DNA of 64,000 nucleotides from contig NZ_DS264586.1 in the NCBI RefSeq assembly GCF_000154225.1, positions 2,076,527 through 2,140,526 of the forward strand, given 5' to 3'. The DNA is from Schaalia dentiphila ATCC 17982 (GTDB lineage: Bacteria; Actinomycetota; Actinomycetes; Actinomycetales; Actinomycetaceae). Below, in pieces: positions 9,303 through 17,405 of the stretch; position 1 is the stretch's first letter, and every line of letters begins with the position of its first letter. Both the position numbers and the translations under genes were made by a program. The notes under the pieces were generated by a model. The model saw only the letters and a program-made list of their open reading frames with translations, was not told the DNA's origin and searched no databases.

Positions 9303-9607
9303 GGTCTCGTCCTTTCCGTGTCGGTGATCGTTAGTGACCAGAATGCCCAACTACGAAAAGACCAGGATGAGAGCATCATGAGAACACTCTCATGATGGTT
9401 GACCAGCGACGATGGGCACGGAAGGACGCCGAGCAACACCGCCTGATGACCCGATAGGGAGCCCGGGCCTCGTTACTGAAAAAGCCCCGATAATCACCGA
9501 GAAATTACTGTGAGATACCCCTTCGGGTCTTTCAGCATTTGTTCAAACATGCTAATTGTCAAGAGTCGCATTCAGCGTCGAATCCCCATCCACGGAAGGA
9601 GTCCCGA
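9303..9607. promoter_or_regulatory. divergent control region between glycan cluster and PTS gene
   Basis: About 300 bp without a gene separate two divergent transcripts. It contains a perfect inverted repeat at 9374-9397 (listed separately) and a short ACCC-CTTC-GGGT stem followed by TTT at about 9517-9532. A TTTG-TT-CAAA palindrome lies at about 9539-9548. No gene for a PTS antiterminator is adjacent, and I could not recognise a RAT-type antiterminator. Promoter elements are not clear enough to place. Confidence 0.4.
9374..9397. promoter_or_regulatory. perfect inverted repeat, candidate operator
   Basis: CATCATGAGA and TCTCATGATG are perfect 10-bp inverted arms with a 4-base loop (ACAC). 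It lies 72 bp upstream of the first glycosyltransferase gene and 210 bp upstream of the PTS gene. No T-run follows and the stem is not GC-rich, so a protein-binding site is more likely than a terminator. The cognate regulator is unknown. Confidence 0.45.
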
Positions 9608-11623
9608 GTGTCCAACACGGCACAGGAAATCCTCGATGCGGTCGGTGGTCCCGGCAACATCACCCATTTCACCCACTGCGCGACGCGTCTGCGCTTCGAA
9701 CTCAACGACGCATCGGTCGTCGACAAGGACCGAGTCGAGGCCATTGACGGCGTTCTCGGTGCCGTCCCGCAGTCCGGCGATCGCTACCAGATCGTTATCG
9801 GCGGTGCCGTGCAGTCGGTCTTCAACGAGATCAACAACCTGCCGTCGATGAAGCCGGGAGCCGCAGCCTCGAACAACGACGTCAAGGCCGCCGCCCGCGC
9901 GAAGGCGCGCGGCAAGAACGCCATCGTTGACGCTTTCTTCGAGTACCTGTCGGACTCATTCCGCCCGCTGCTGCCCGTCCTCCTCGGCGCCTCCCTGATC
10001 CTGGCGTTCCTCGCGGTTCTTGAAGCCTTTGGCGTCGTTGATACGCACGCAGATGTTATCCCCGCGTGGCTGGGCTACGTGAACTCCATGTGGAGGGCAG
10101 TCTTCTACTTCCTGCCCGCAATGGTCGCCTACAACGCCTCCAAGAAGCTGGACATCGATCCTTGGGTTGGCACGGCCGTCATCCTGTCGCTGCTCACCCC
10201 CAACTTCATCGGCCTGAGCAATGCGTCCTCCTTCACTGAGACGACCTGTACGACGACCGCGCTCGGCTCCGAGCAGTGCGTCACCCAGATCGGCTCCCTG
10301 CCCCTGCAGCTGTCTGACTACGGCGGCCAGGTCTTCGTGCCGCTGCTGATGGTGCCGATCCTCGCCCTGCTCTACAAGGGATTGAAGAGGATCATCCCCT
10401 CGAACATCCAGATGGTGTTCGTCCCCTTCATCTCCTTCATCATTATCATGCCTCTCACTGCCTTCCTGATCGGCCCCCTGTCGATCTGGATCGGTAACGG
10501 CCTGGGCGGCGGCCTGGCCTGGCTCAACGGCCACGCCCCCATCCTCTTCGCGATCATCATCCCAATCATCTACCCCTTCCTCGTGCCGCTGGGCCTGCAC
10601 TGGCCTCTCAACGCCCTGCAGCTGGCCAACATCGCCGCGACGGGTTCGGACTTCATCCAGGGCCCCATGGGCGCGTGGAACTTCGCCTGCTTCGGTGCCA
10701 CGGCCGGCGTGCTCTTCCTGTCGATCCGTGACCGCGACACCGACATGCGCCAGACCGCGTCGGGTGCTCTCGCCGCCGGCCTCTTCGGCGGCATCTCCGA
10801 GCCGTCCCTGTACGGCATCCACCTGCGCTTCAAGCGCATCTACCCGCTCATGCTCACCGGCTGTGTCGTCGGTGGCCTGGTCATCGGCATCGGTGGCGGC
10901 GCGATCACGCACACCTTCGTGTTCACGTCGCTGCTGACGATCCCGGTCTTCTCGCCCATGTCCGTCTACGGCCTTGGTATTGCCGCCGCATTCTTCACCG
11001 CGTTCCTCATGGTTGTCTTCTTCGACTACCGCACGAAGGAGCAGAAGGCTGAGGTTCGCGCGAAGAAGTCCCTCCTCGCGGACGACGCCCCCGCGGCTGC
11101 TCCTGCCGCCGCTCCGGTGGCCGAGGCCTCTCCCGCGTTCAGCGACGAGGCGAAGGCTGACCTGACGCTCACCTCCCCCATGGCGGGCACGACGGTCGCG
11201 CTGTCGGACGTTGCCGACGAGGCCTTTGCCGCTGGCGCGCTCGGCCCCGGCATCGCGGTCTCCCCGGCCGCTGGCGCCGTGGTTGTTGCTCCGTGTGACG
11301 GCAAGGTGTCGGTTGCGTTCCCGACGGGCCACGCCTACGGCATCAAGTCCGCGTCCGGTGTCCAGGTGCTCATCCACATCGGCATGGACACCGTGAAGCT
11401 GGAGGGTAAGGGCTTCACGCCGCGCGTCGCCAAGGGCGACGTCGTCAAGCGCGGCGACGTCCTGGCTGAGGTTGACTGGGATGTCATCCGCGAGGCCGGC
11501 TACGACACGATCACCCCGATGGTCGTGACGAACAAGAAGAAGTTCGGCGAGATCACCCCGGCCGCCCCCGGCCCAGTGGGTATCAGTGACACGGTCGTGA
11601 CTGTGTCCCCCAAGGAGGCGTGA
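9608..11623 (+). CDS. PTS sugar transporter EIIBCA (beta-glucoside/sucrose class)
   Basis: This 671-residue fused permease imports and phosphorylates a sugar. The IIB domain (about 1-90) has the phosphocysteine in FTHCATRLRF (Cys24). The IIC membrane domain (about 115-460) has many helices and GGISEPSLYGI. After an Ala/Pro linker, the IIA domain (about 540-671) has VLIHIGMDTVKLEGKGF with the phospho-His near residue 590. The start is GTG 9608, preceded by GGAAGGAG; the frame is open upstream to 9539 without a site. Domain order B-C-A is that of the BglF/sucrose-trehalose family. No hydrolase or regulator lies beside it, so the substrate is open, and EI/HPr must be encoded elsewhere. A strong hairpin follows immediately. 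Confidence 0.92.
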   Translation: MSNTAQEILDAVGGPGNITHFTHCATRLRFELNDASVVDKDRVEAIDGVLGAVPQSGDRYQIVIGGAVQSVFNEINNLPSMKPGAAASNNDVKAAARAKARGKNAIVDAFFEYLSDSFRPLLPVLLGASLILAFLAVLEAFGVVDTHADVIPAWLGYVNSMWRAVFYFLPAMVAYNASKKLDIDPWVGTAVILSLLTPNFIGLSNASSFTETTCTTTALGSEQCVTQIGSLPLQLSDYGGQVFVPLLMVPILALLYKGLKRIIPSNIQMVFVPFISFIIIMPLTAFLIGPLSIWIGNGLGGGLAWLNGHAPILFAIIIPIIYPFLVPLGLHWPLNALQLANIAATGSDFIQGPMGAWNFACFGATAGVLFLSIRDRDTDMRQTASGALAAGLFGGISEPSLYGIHLRFKRIYPLMLTGCVVGGLVIGIGGGAITHTFVFTSLLTIPVFSPMSVYGLGIAAAFFTAFLMVVFFDYRTKEQKAEVRAKKSLLADDAPAAAPAAAPVAEASPAFSDEAKADLTLTSPMAGTTVALSDVADEAFAAGALGPGIAVSPAAGAVVVAPCDGKVSVAFPTGHAYGIKSASGVQVLIHIGMDTVKLEGKGFTPRVAKGDVVKRGDVLAEVDWDVIREAGYDTITPMVVTNKKKFGEITPAAPGPVGISDTVVTVSPKEA

Positions 11624-11640
11624 GCTTTCCGAGCATCGCT

Positions 11641-11670
11641 GTGGGTGCGGGCCAATCGGCCCGCACCCAC
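11641..11670 (+). terminator. hairpin terminator after PTS gene
   Basis: Perfect 13-bp arms (GTGGGTGCGGGCC and its complement) with a 4-base loop begin 17 bp after the PTS stop codon. Only a weak T-rich tail follows, which is common in high-GC actinobacteria. Confidence 0.8.
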
Positions 11671-11722
11671 ATGCGTTTCTACCCCGCACCACCGACGCGC
11701 GCGGTAACCGCACGCAATGTGC

Positions 11723-11758
11723 GTGAGGGGCGCTGGAGTGTTCTCCGGCGCCCCTCAC
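11723..11758. terminator. terminator hairpin, copy A of a repeated element
   Basis: GTGAGGGGCGCTGGAG pairs with CTCCGGCGCCCCTCAC (one G-T pair) around a TGTT loop. It sits just downstream of the minus-strand S8 peptidase copy 1. Nearly the same element recurs at 13890-13925 and, with the loop reversed, near 17339-17377. It marks one edge of the tandem duplication. Confidence 0.75.
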
Positions 11759-11769
11759 CATGTCACGCC

Positions 11770-13068
11770 CTACTTTCTATGGAACCTCGGGCTGGTACCC
11801 AAGTGGATGGGGTAGGTGTTGTCTTTGTTGGTGACCTGTGATTCGTCGAGGCCTCGGTAGGCGTAGGAATTGTCGTAGGCGATTTCGGTGGGATCGACGA
11901 GCCCGTCGGCGTACTGCTGGACCTCTGCGGGGGTGGGGCTGGTACCGCCCCCCTTGTCGGCCAGCGGATTCTCGTCGGGGTACTGGGTCGGATCGGTGTT
12001 CAGCATCCCACCGAGGTTTGCTGCGCCGTATCCGCCGTATTGATTCCAACCGTTTTCGTGACCGACAGCTGTGTTGACGAGTAGCTGTAGGAGCTGGTTT
12101 GCGGTGGCGTTGGGCCACTTTGCACGTGCCTGAGCGAGAGCTCCAGCAACAATGGGGGCGGAATAAGAGGTGCCCTGGGTAGTGCCGATTTTGCCGTCAG
12201 ATATTAAGCGTTCAACAAATGGTCCACCAACCGCTGCAGTTGTCACTCCCTGGCCCCACGATGAGTAAGAAGCAAACTTTCCTTTGTCATCAATAGCAGA
12301 GACCCCGACAACGCCAGACCACCAGGATAGGGAGGTATCATTTTCGTCCTTTCCCGCATTACCCGCTGCAGCGGTAATAATGACTCCCTGACTCATGGCC
12401 CGGGCTATCGCCCACTTCAGATTGTTCTCATGTTCTCGACTCGATGCCGAGAAACTGATGATGGATGCGCCATCATTTATAGCGTGATTAATTAGCGAAG
12501 GGAGACCGATAAGAGGGATCTTTGCCGCAAGCTGACAATCGTGCTCAACTGTGCTTGAAGAGTCGTGGCTCTGGTAGGAAAGAAGTGTCGCGTCGGGAAC
12601 GACTCCGTAGTCACGAGAAACTAGAAGGGAGGCTATACCCGTTCCGTGGTTTGTGTGTTCAGAACTTGAATTGACCGTACAGGGAGTCTTGTCAATAATG
12701 TTTGCTCCTGCCAACTCGGGGACGGAGGTATCAACTTTTCCATCAATGAGCGCGACGGTAACTCCCTTTCCCGTGTAGCCCTTTTCTCGCGCGGCGTCGA
12801 GGTGGTAGTACGAGAAATAGGCTTGGTCGGCGGCCGTGATCTGACGGTCGTCCGCTTGCGTAGGGGTAGCTCCCAATGCGCTGCCTGCCAAAGCAAGCAC
12901 GCATCCAGATGCTACTGCAGCGCGCCGTGAGCCTTTCCTCAGAGCGCTGGTGAGCGCTGCGCGTCGTACCGTCCCATTGGTTGGGATCCCATCCGTCGTC
13001 GCGCCGGCGTGCCGGCGCAATGTCCTTGTCTGTACCGTACGTCTGAGAAAACGGATTGACGTATCCAC
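11770..13068 (-). CDS. mycosin-like S8 serine peptidase, copy 1 (native start lost)
   Basis: The frame encodes a secreted subtilisin-family peptidase. A signal-peptide-like segment (VASGCVLALAGSALG) ends in ATPTQADD. The triad positions are Asp in VALIDGKVD, His in NHGTGIASLL and Ser in GTSYSAPIVAG, with the oxyanion Asn in AAAGN. There is no C-terminal membrane anchor, unlike mycobacterial mycosins. Compared with copy 2, the start region has lost one base (GGTGACGG became GGGACGG), so the homologous ATG is out of frame. The given start is an upstream in-frame GTG without a clear ribosome site. The mature domain is intact, but expression is doubtful. Both ends match copy 2 at DNA level, while the core (11992-12756) is strongly divergent. 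Confidence 0.6.
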   Translation of the reverse strand: MDTSIRFLRRTVQTRTLRRHAGATTDGIPTNGTVRRAALTSALRKGSRRAAVASGCVLALAGSALGATPTQADDRQITAADQAYFSYYHLDAAREKGYTGKGVTVALIDGKVDTSVPELAGANIIDKTPCTVNSSSEHTNHGTGIASLLVSRDYGVVPDATLLSYQSHDSSSTVEHDCQLAAKIPLIGLPSLINHAINDGASIISFSASSREHENNLKWAIARAMSQGVIITAAAGNAGKDENDTSLSWWSGVVGVSAIDDKGKFASYSSWGQGVTTAAVGGPFVERLISDGKIGTTQGTSYSAPIVAGALAQARAKWPNATANQLLQLLVNTAVGHENGWNQYGGYGAANLGGMLNTDPTQYPDENPLADKGGGTSPTPAEVQQYADGLVDPTEIAYDNSYAYRGLDESQVTNKDNTYPIHLGTSPRFHRK

Positions 13069-13090
13069 GAGCAGCGCATCGTCATCCTTA

Positions 13091-13750
13091 TCATCGACGC
13101 GAACGCCTCGTACTTGCAGCGACGCTGCTTCTTATCCTCCTTCGCGCCCCGGCACCAGCGCCAGAGGCACCCATGAAACCGCCCCGCTGACCGGCGGCAG
13201 CACCCTGCCCGCCGGCAGCCCCTGCCGATTGACCGGAACCAGGTGGCGTGTAGGTGCCCATGCCCGTTCCGCTGTACGTTCCCGCACGCAGAGCGGACGA
13301 ACCAGCTACCGCACTGCCACGACCGAGCGCTCCGGCACCAGAGGTGCCAAACGAGCCTGCTCCGACGCCTCCCATTCGCCCCATAGCCCCCATGCTAACG
13401 GAACCCATGCGAGCAGCTCCCCGTAGGCCGAGAGCTCCAGCCCCCATCACACCGATGCCGCCAAGGCGACCTACTGTTTGGGATTCCGCAGCACGAGAAG
13501 CATTCAAGCCCCACAGCGGATGATCACGGTCGATCGGAGGGGCTGGAGTATGCCCGCCAATGACGCCGTTTGCGTGACGGTCTCCGTTGACGCGCGTGTG
13601 CAGCAGGTCCATGTCCATGAGATCCTGCGGGTCAGTGATCGGATTCGCGCGCGAACCTACTTCTCCCTCAGGGAAATAACGGCTCGGCACGCGCGGCGAC
13701 TGCATGACGCGCCTGGGCATGCCGTTCCGGTCAAAAGCAACGTCTGGCAT
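13091..13750 (-). pseudogene. chimeric, internally deleted remnant of the ESX-like substrate genes
   Basis: The first residues, MPDVAFD...MPRR, match the start of the small ESX-like gene at 17196. The frame then jumps into the middle of the large substrate gene (from RVMQSPRVPSRYFPEG onward). The join lies exactly at CATGACGCGC (13703-13712), a 10-mer present at both parental sites (15873-15882 and 17148-17157), so about 1.3 kb was lost by recombination between short direct repeats. Near the 3' end, single-base losses (GCGCCACCGG to GCGCCCCGG, and one more at about 13071) shift the frame, so the native C-terminus is gone. I consider it non-functional as a substrate protein. Confidence 0.8.
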
Positions 13751-13889
13751 CGCTTCGCTTTCTTTTGAGAAGAAAAACCCCGCACTCCCTTCGGCGAGGT
13801 AACCACATGGTCACATGTCTATCGACGGGGGCTGAATTCATGCAATGAATCATCTTCTTTCGGACATCACAGACTGACAATAATGTTGC

Positions 13890-13925
13890 TGAGGGGCGCT
13901 GGAGTGTTCTCCGGCGCCCCTCACC
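13890..13925. terminator. terminator hairpin, copy B of a repeated element
   Basis: CTGAGGGGCGCTGGAG and CTCCGGCGCCCCTCA form the stem around TGTT, just past the 3' end of S8 peptidase copy 2 on the minus strand. The sequence is essentially that of 11723-11758. Confidence 0.7.
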
Positions 13926-13935
13926 ATGTCACGCC

Positions 13936-15144
13936 CTACTTTCTATGGAACCTCGGGCTGGTACCCAAGTGGATGGGGTAGGTGTTGTCTTTGTTGGTGA
14001 CCTGTGATTCGTCGAGGCCTCGGTAGGCGTAGGAATTGTCGTAGGCGATTTCGGTGGGATCGACGAGCCCGTCGGCGTACTGCTGGACCTCTGCGGGGGT
14101 GGGGCTGGTACCGCCCCCCTTGTCGGCCAGCGGATTCTCGTCGGGGTACTGGGTCGGGTCAGTGTTGAGCATCTTTCCAGGGTTAATAGCCCCATAACCG
14201 CTATAGATATTCTGTCCTTCTGCAGGCAACGTAGCGGTATTGATGAGTAACTGTAAGAGTTGGTTCGCGGTTGCGTTGGGCCACTTTGCGCGCGCCTGAG
14301 CGAGAGCTCCAGCAACGATGGGGGCGGAGATAGAGGTTCCTTGTGTCTGAGAGATTGAGCCTAACACAAGGTTTCGCTCGGTGAACGGCCCGCCAACAGC
14401 TGTGGTTGTAACTCCCTCTCCCCAGGAAGAATAGGAAGCAAACTTGCCATCTGTATTGATAGCAGAAACGCCCACAACACCAGACCACTGTGAAAGATGG
14501 CTACTATTTTCATCCGTTGCTTTGTTACCGACTGAAGCGGTAATAATCACGCCTTGGTTCATGGCGCGCGCAATGGCCCATTTCAGATCGTTCCCTTGAC
14601 TTCTCGTTGATGAGGAGTAGTTGATAATCGAGGCACCGTCATTGATAGCGTGGTTGATTAACGAAGAGAGATCCGTTAGGCGCAAGTTGTTTTGAAAAGA
14701 ACAGTCGCCACCTACGCGGCTTGTGGGGTCGAGCACCTGATAAGACAACAAAGTAGCATCCGGAACAACGCCGTAATCTCGGGACACGAGTAGTGAGGCG
14801 ACGCTCGTACCATGCGTTTTCAGCTCATCGGTTGCCTCAACACTACATGGTGTCTTATCGACGATGTTTGCTCCTGCTAGCTCGGGCACGGAAACATCAA
14901 CGGGGCCGTCAATAATAGCAATGGTAACTCCCTTTCCCGTGTAGCCCTTTTCTCGCGCGGCGTCGAGGTGGTAGTACGAGAAATAGGCTTGGTCGGCGGC
15001 CGTGATCTGACGGTCGTCCGCTTGCGTAGGGGTAGCTCCCAATGCGCTGCCTGCCAAAGCAAGCACGCATCCAGATGCTACTGCAGCGCGCCGTGAGCCT
15101 TTCCTCAGAGCGCTGGTGAGCGCTGCGCGTCGTACCGTCACCAT
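13936..15144 (-). CDS. mycosin-like S8 serine peptidase, copy 2 (expressed copy)
   Basis: This 402-residue exported subtilisin-family protein starts MVTVRRAALTSALRKGSRRA, followed by a hydrophobic signal segment. The triad is Asp in IAIIDGPVD, His in KTHGTSVASLL and Ser in GTSISAPIVAG, and the oxyanion Asn is in ASVGN. The ATG (15144) overlaps the stop of the large ESX-like gene by 7 bp, indicating coupling. Mycosins (MycP) process or regulate type VII substrates, and MycP1 cleaves EspB in mycobacteria. Position directly after an EspB-like substrate suggests the same relationship here. It has no C-terminal anchor and ends in a basic tail. Substrate cleavage is inferred, not shown. Confidence 0.82.
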   Translation of the reverse strand: MVTVRRAALTSALRKGSRRAAVASGCVLALAGSALGATPTQADDRQITAADQAYFSYYHLDAAREKGYTGKGVTIAIIDGPVDVSVPELAGANIVDKTPCSVEATDELKTHGTSVASLLVSRDYGVVPDATLLSYQVLDPTSRVGGDCSFQNNLRLTDLSSLINHAINDGASIINYSSSTRSQGNDLKWAIARAMNQGVIITASVGNKATDENSSHLSQWSGVVGVSAINTDGKFASYSSWGEGVTTTAVGGPFTERNLVLGSISQTQGTSISAPIVAGALAQARAKWPNATANQLLQLLINTATLPAEGQNIYSGYGAINPGKMLNTDPTQYPDENPLADKGGGTSPTPAEVQQYADGLVDPTEIAYDNSYAYRGLDESQVTNKDNTYPIHLGTSPRFHRK

Positions 15145-16712
15145 TGGTTGGGATCCCATCCGTCGTCGCGCCGGCGTGCCGGCGCAATGTCCTTGTCTGT
15201 ACCGTACGTCTGAGACAACGGATTGACGTATCCACGAGGCAGCGCATCGTCATCCTTATCATCGACGCGGAAGGCCTCGTACTTGCGGCGACGCTGCTTC
15301 TTATCCTCCTTCGCGCCACCGGCACCAGCGCCAGAGGCACCCATGAAACCGCCCCGCTGACCGGCGGCAGCACCCTGCCCGCCGGCAGCCCCTGCCGATT
15401 GACCGGAACCAGGTGGCGTGTAGGTGCCCATGCCCGTTCCGCTGTACGTTCCCGCACGCAGAGCGGACGAACCAGCTACCGCACTGCCACGACCGAGCGC
15501 TCCGGCACCAGAGGTGCCAAACGAGCCTGCTCCGACGCCTCCCATTCGCCCCATAGCCCCCATGCTAACGGAACCCATGCGAGCAGCTCCCCGTAGGCCG
15601 AGAGCTCCAGCCCCCATCACACCGATGCCGCCAAGGCGACCTACTGTTTGGGATTCCGCAGCACGAGAAGCATTCAAGCCCCACAGCGGATGATCACGGT
15701 CGATCGGAGGGGCTGGAGTATGCCCGCCAATGACGCCGTTTGCGTGACGGTCTCCGTTGACGCGCGTGTGCAGCAGGTCCATGTCCATGAGATCCTGCGG
15801 GTCAGTGATCGGATTCGCGCGCGAACCTACTTCTCCCTCAGGGAAATAACGGCTCGGCACACGTGGCGACTGCATGACGCGCTGGTTGATCCCCTCGCCG
15901 TTGTCGTATCCTCCCGGATAAAGACCCGAGTCTGAACCCCTTAGATCAGCGTTCCCGAATGCATCCGAACGGGAGCGACCATAAGCGCCGCCTTCATACG
16001 GTGAGATAGTGATATGACCTTTTTCGAGGGCATCCGCTGAGTCCTTTGGGATTTCAGGAATTGGTTCCCAGCCGCTACCTCCAGTCTCTGCGCCGGTATT
16101 TACTCCTGCCTGGGTATGCTCCGTTAATCGGGAACCTAGGTTGTTCATCGTAGATTCGAGGTGCTCGATGATTTCGGTGGACTTTGCCTCCCGCTGTGCG
16201 TTGGCCTGCGCTTCGACAGCGTTGACGTACGCGGCACCGGTGACAACAAGGGAGTTCACGAACTGTCCCGGAAGACCGAAGTTGGAGGCGACAGGGATTG
16301 TCACCGTAGCAACGTCACGCATAGCTTCGGTCATCGGATCCAACAACGTGGGCGACAGCTGGCGGGCTTCCTCAGCGGCTAGCATGATCGCGCGGCGCGC
16401 CTCAACGTAGTACGACATGCCTGTCAGGTAGAAGTTTGCCTGGCCATTGAATCGATTAAAGGCACGCACCGCCTCGGCGCTCATTGCATCGCCGGCCTGC
16501 CCCGTGAAGCCCTGGTGATCCTTGAAATGCTCAATCTTCTCCTGAGCCTTACGGATAGCCTTGACGACGGTCGAATGTTCGTCGTCCCAGCCGTAGAGCT
16601 TTTCATTCTCCGGCGCGCTGTTAGCGAACTGCATCAAGCGGTCGTACATGGGTGAAGACACCAATTCTATAATCTCCTTGATCCAGTATGTTTCAGTAGC
16701 TATTGGGCTCAT
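15138..16712 (-). CDS. ESX-like (EspB/PPE-style) secreted substrate, helical head and Gly-rich tail
   Basis: This 524-residue protein has residues 1-200 predominantly helical, with YGWDDE giving a Tyr-x3-Asp type VII export motif. Residues 330-480 are low-complexity Gly/Ala/Met/Ser. A basic patch (KEDKKQRRRKYEAF) and a tail ending DGWDPNQW follow. Head-plus-Gly-rich-tail is the plan of mycobacterial EspB, but I see no direct identity, so this is a fold-level inference. The ATG at 16712 lies inside the 3' end of the upstream small gene (20-bp overlap). An upstream in-frame extension is possible but overlaps it further. The downstream S8 peptidase overlaps its stop. The ESX core genes (EccB-E) are not in the window. 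Confidence 0.7.
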   Translation of the reverse strand: MSPIATETYWIKEIIELVSSPMYDRLMQFANSAPENEKLYGWDDEHSTVVKAIRKAQEKIEHFKDHQGFTGQAGDAMSAEAVRAFNRFNGQANFYLTGMSYYVEARRAIMLAAEEARQLSPTLLDPMTEAMRDVATVTIPVASNFGLPGQFVNSLVVTGAAYVNAVEAQANAQREAKSTEIIEHLESTMNNLGSRLTEHTQAGVNTGAETGGSGWEPIPEIPKDSADALEKGHITISPYEGGAYGRSRSDAFGNADLRGSDSGLYPGGYDNGEGINQRVMQSPRVPSRYFPEGEVGSRANPITDPQDLMDMDLLHTRVNGDRHANGVIGGHTPAPPIDRDHPLWGLNASRAAESQTVGRLGGIGVMGAGALGLRGAARMGSVSMGAMGRMGGVGAGSFGTSGAGALGRGSAVAGSSALRAGTYSGTGMGTYTPPGSGQSAGAAGGQGAAAGQRGGFMGASGAGAGGAKEDKKQRRRKYEAFRVDDKDDDALPRGYVNPLSQTYGTDKDIAPARRRDDGWDPNQW

Positions 16713-17196
16713 CGTGAGACGGTGTTTGCCCAACAGTATTGGATGTTTCCTGCTGCTCGCTTTCGTGCTCGTTGCCCTGCACAGCCTCATCCTTGGGCTT
16801 ATTCTCACTCGTCAATTTGTCGATGGTTTCCTGCGAATAGACCTTATGCGCGCTCTCTCCCTGATTCAGTGACAGCAGCGCAGTGCTGACAGCGGCCATC
16901 GCGGCGCGAGCGTCCTCCTCAGTCCCCTCGAAGTCGGCCACCGCCTGATTTACTTTCACGTCCATATCGCCGACGAACTGCGCTTCATGTGCCATTTGCG
17001 AAGAAAAGGCCGTCAGGAATGAACGCACTGTCTTTCCCATGTCCTGAGCTGCGTTTTCCGTTGTCCAATGCCCGAACATCTGCGCCATCGCGAGCACATT
17101 GGCGGACACGGCGGAGGCTGCGAGTTCCTGCCCACTGTCGTGTACATCATGACGCGCCTGCGCATGACGTTCCGAATCAAAAGCAACGTCTGGCAT
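16693..17196 (-). CDS. small helical ESX-like protein, first gene of the substrate operon
   Basis: This is a 167-residue acidic, mostly helical protein: about 110 residues of amphipathic helix with HWTTENAAQDMG near the middle, then a disordered Lys/Glu/Gln-rich tail. It lacks a strict WxG turn. Size, position in front of an EspB-like gene and helical content suggest an EspC/WXG100-type partner that co-exports or chaperones the next product. ATG 17196 begins MPDVAFD. The same first seven residues are preserved in the deleted duplicate at 13750. It has no recognisable catalytic motif. I treat the family call as tentative. Confidence 0.6.
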   Translation of the reverse strand: MPDVAFDSERHAQARHDVHDSGQELAASAVSANVLAMAQMFGHWTTENAAQDMGKTVRSFLTAFSSQMAHEAQFVGDMDVKVNQAVADFEGTEEDARAAMAAVSTALLSLNQGESAHKVYSQETIDKLTSENKPKDEAVQGNEHESEQQETSNTVGQTPSHDEPNSY

Positions 17197-17338
17197 TGCC
17201 CAGCTCTCCTTCAGTTGAACCCAGCCTCGCTCCTCGGCAGCGAGGTAACCACCTAGTCACAGTCTATCGATGGAAGCTGAATTCCTACAAGGAATTACTA
17301 TCCTTCGGACACAGCAGAATGACAATATTGATTGTCAG

Positions 17339-17377
17339 TGAGGGGCGCCGGAGAACACTCCAGTGCCCCTCACGCTG
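17339..17377. terminator. terminator hairpin, copy C (inverted relative to A and B)
   Basis: GTGAGGGGCGCCGGAG and CTCCAGTGCCCCTCAC form a stem around AACA, downstream of aroD on the minus strand. Compared with 11723 and 13890, the loop reads TGTT only on the other strand, so this copy is reversed. It bounds the duplicated region on its promoter side. Confidence 0.75.
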
Positions 17378-17405
17378 CACAGCAACCGGCCGCGCACGAC
17401 AGGCT

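Larger units (their letters stand above)
11723..13900 (-). repeat. decayed tandem duplicate of the ESX-like substrate/S8 operon
   Basis: This segment repeats 13890-17196 with an offset of about 2.17 kb after loss of an internal piece. It has the same terminator, the same S8 3' end (11723-11991 against 13890-14157), the same S8 5' end and upstream gene tail (12757-13702 against 14933-15872, nearly identical), and a diverged copy of the operon's upstream region (13751-13885 against 17197-17335). The catalytic core between the two identical blocks differs. It reads as a duplication, then an internal deletion, with sequence exchange keeping the flanks alike. Confidence 0.85.

Noticed and set aside
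13091..13750. A functional fusion of the two ESX-like genes
   Set aside because: The C-terminal part is out of frame compared with the full copy because of single-base losses, and the helical head is missing.
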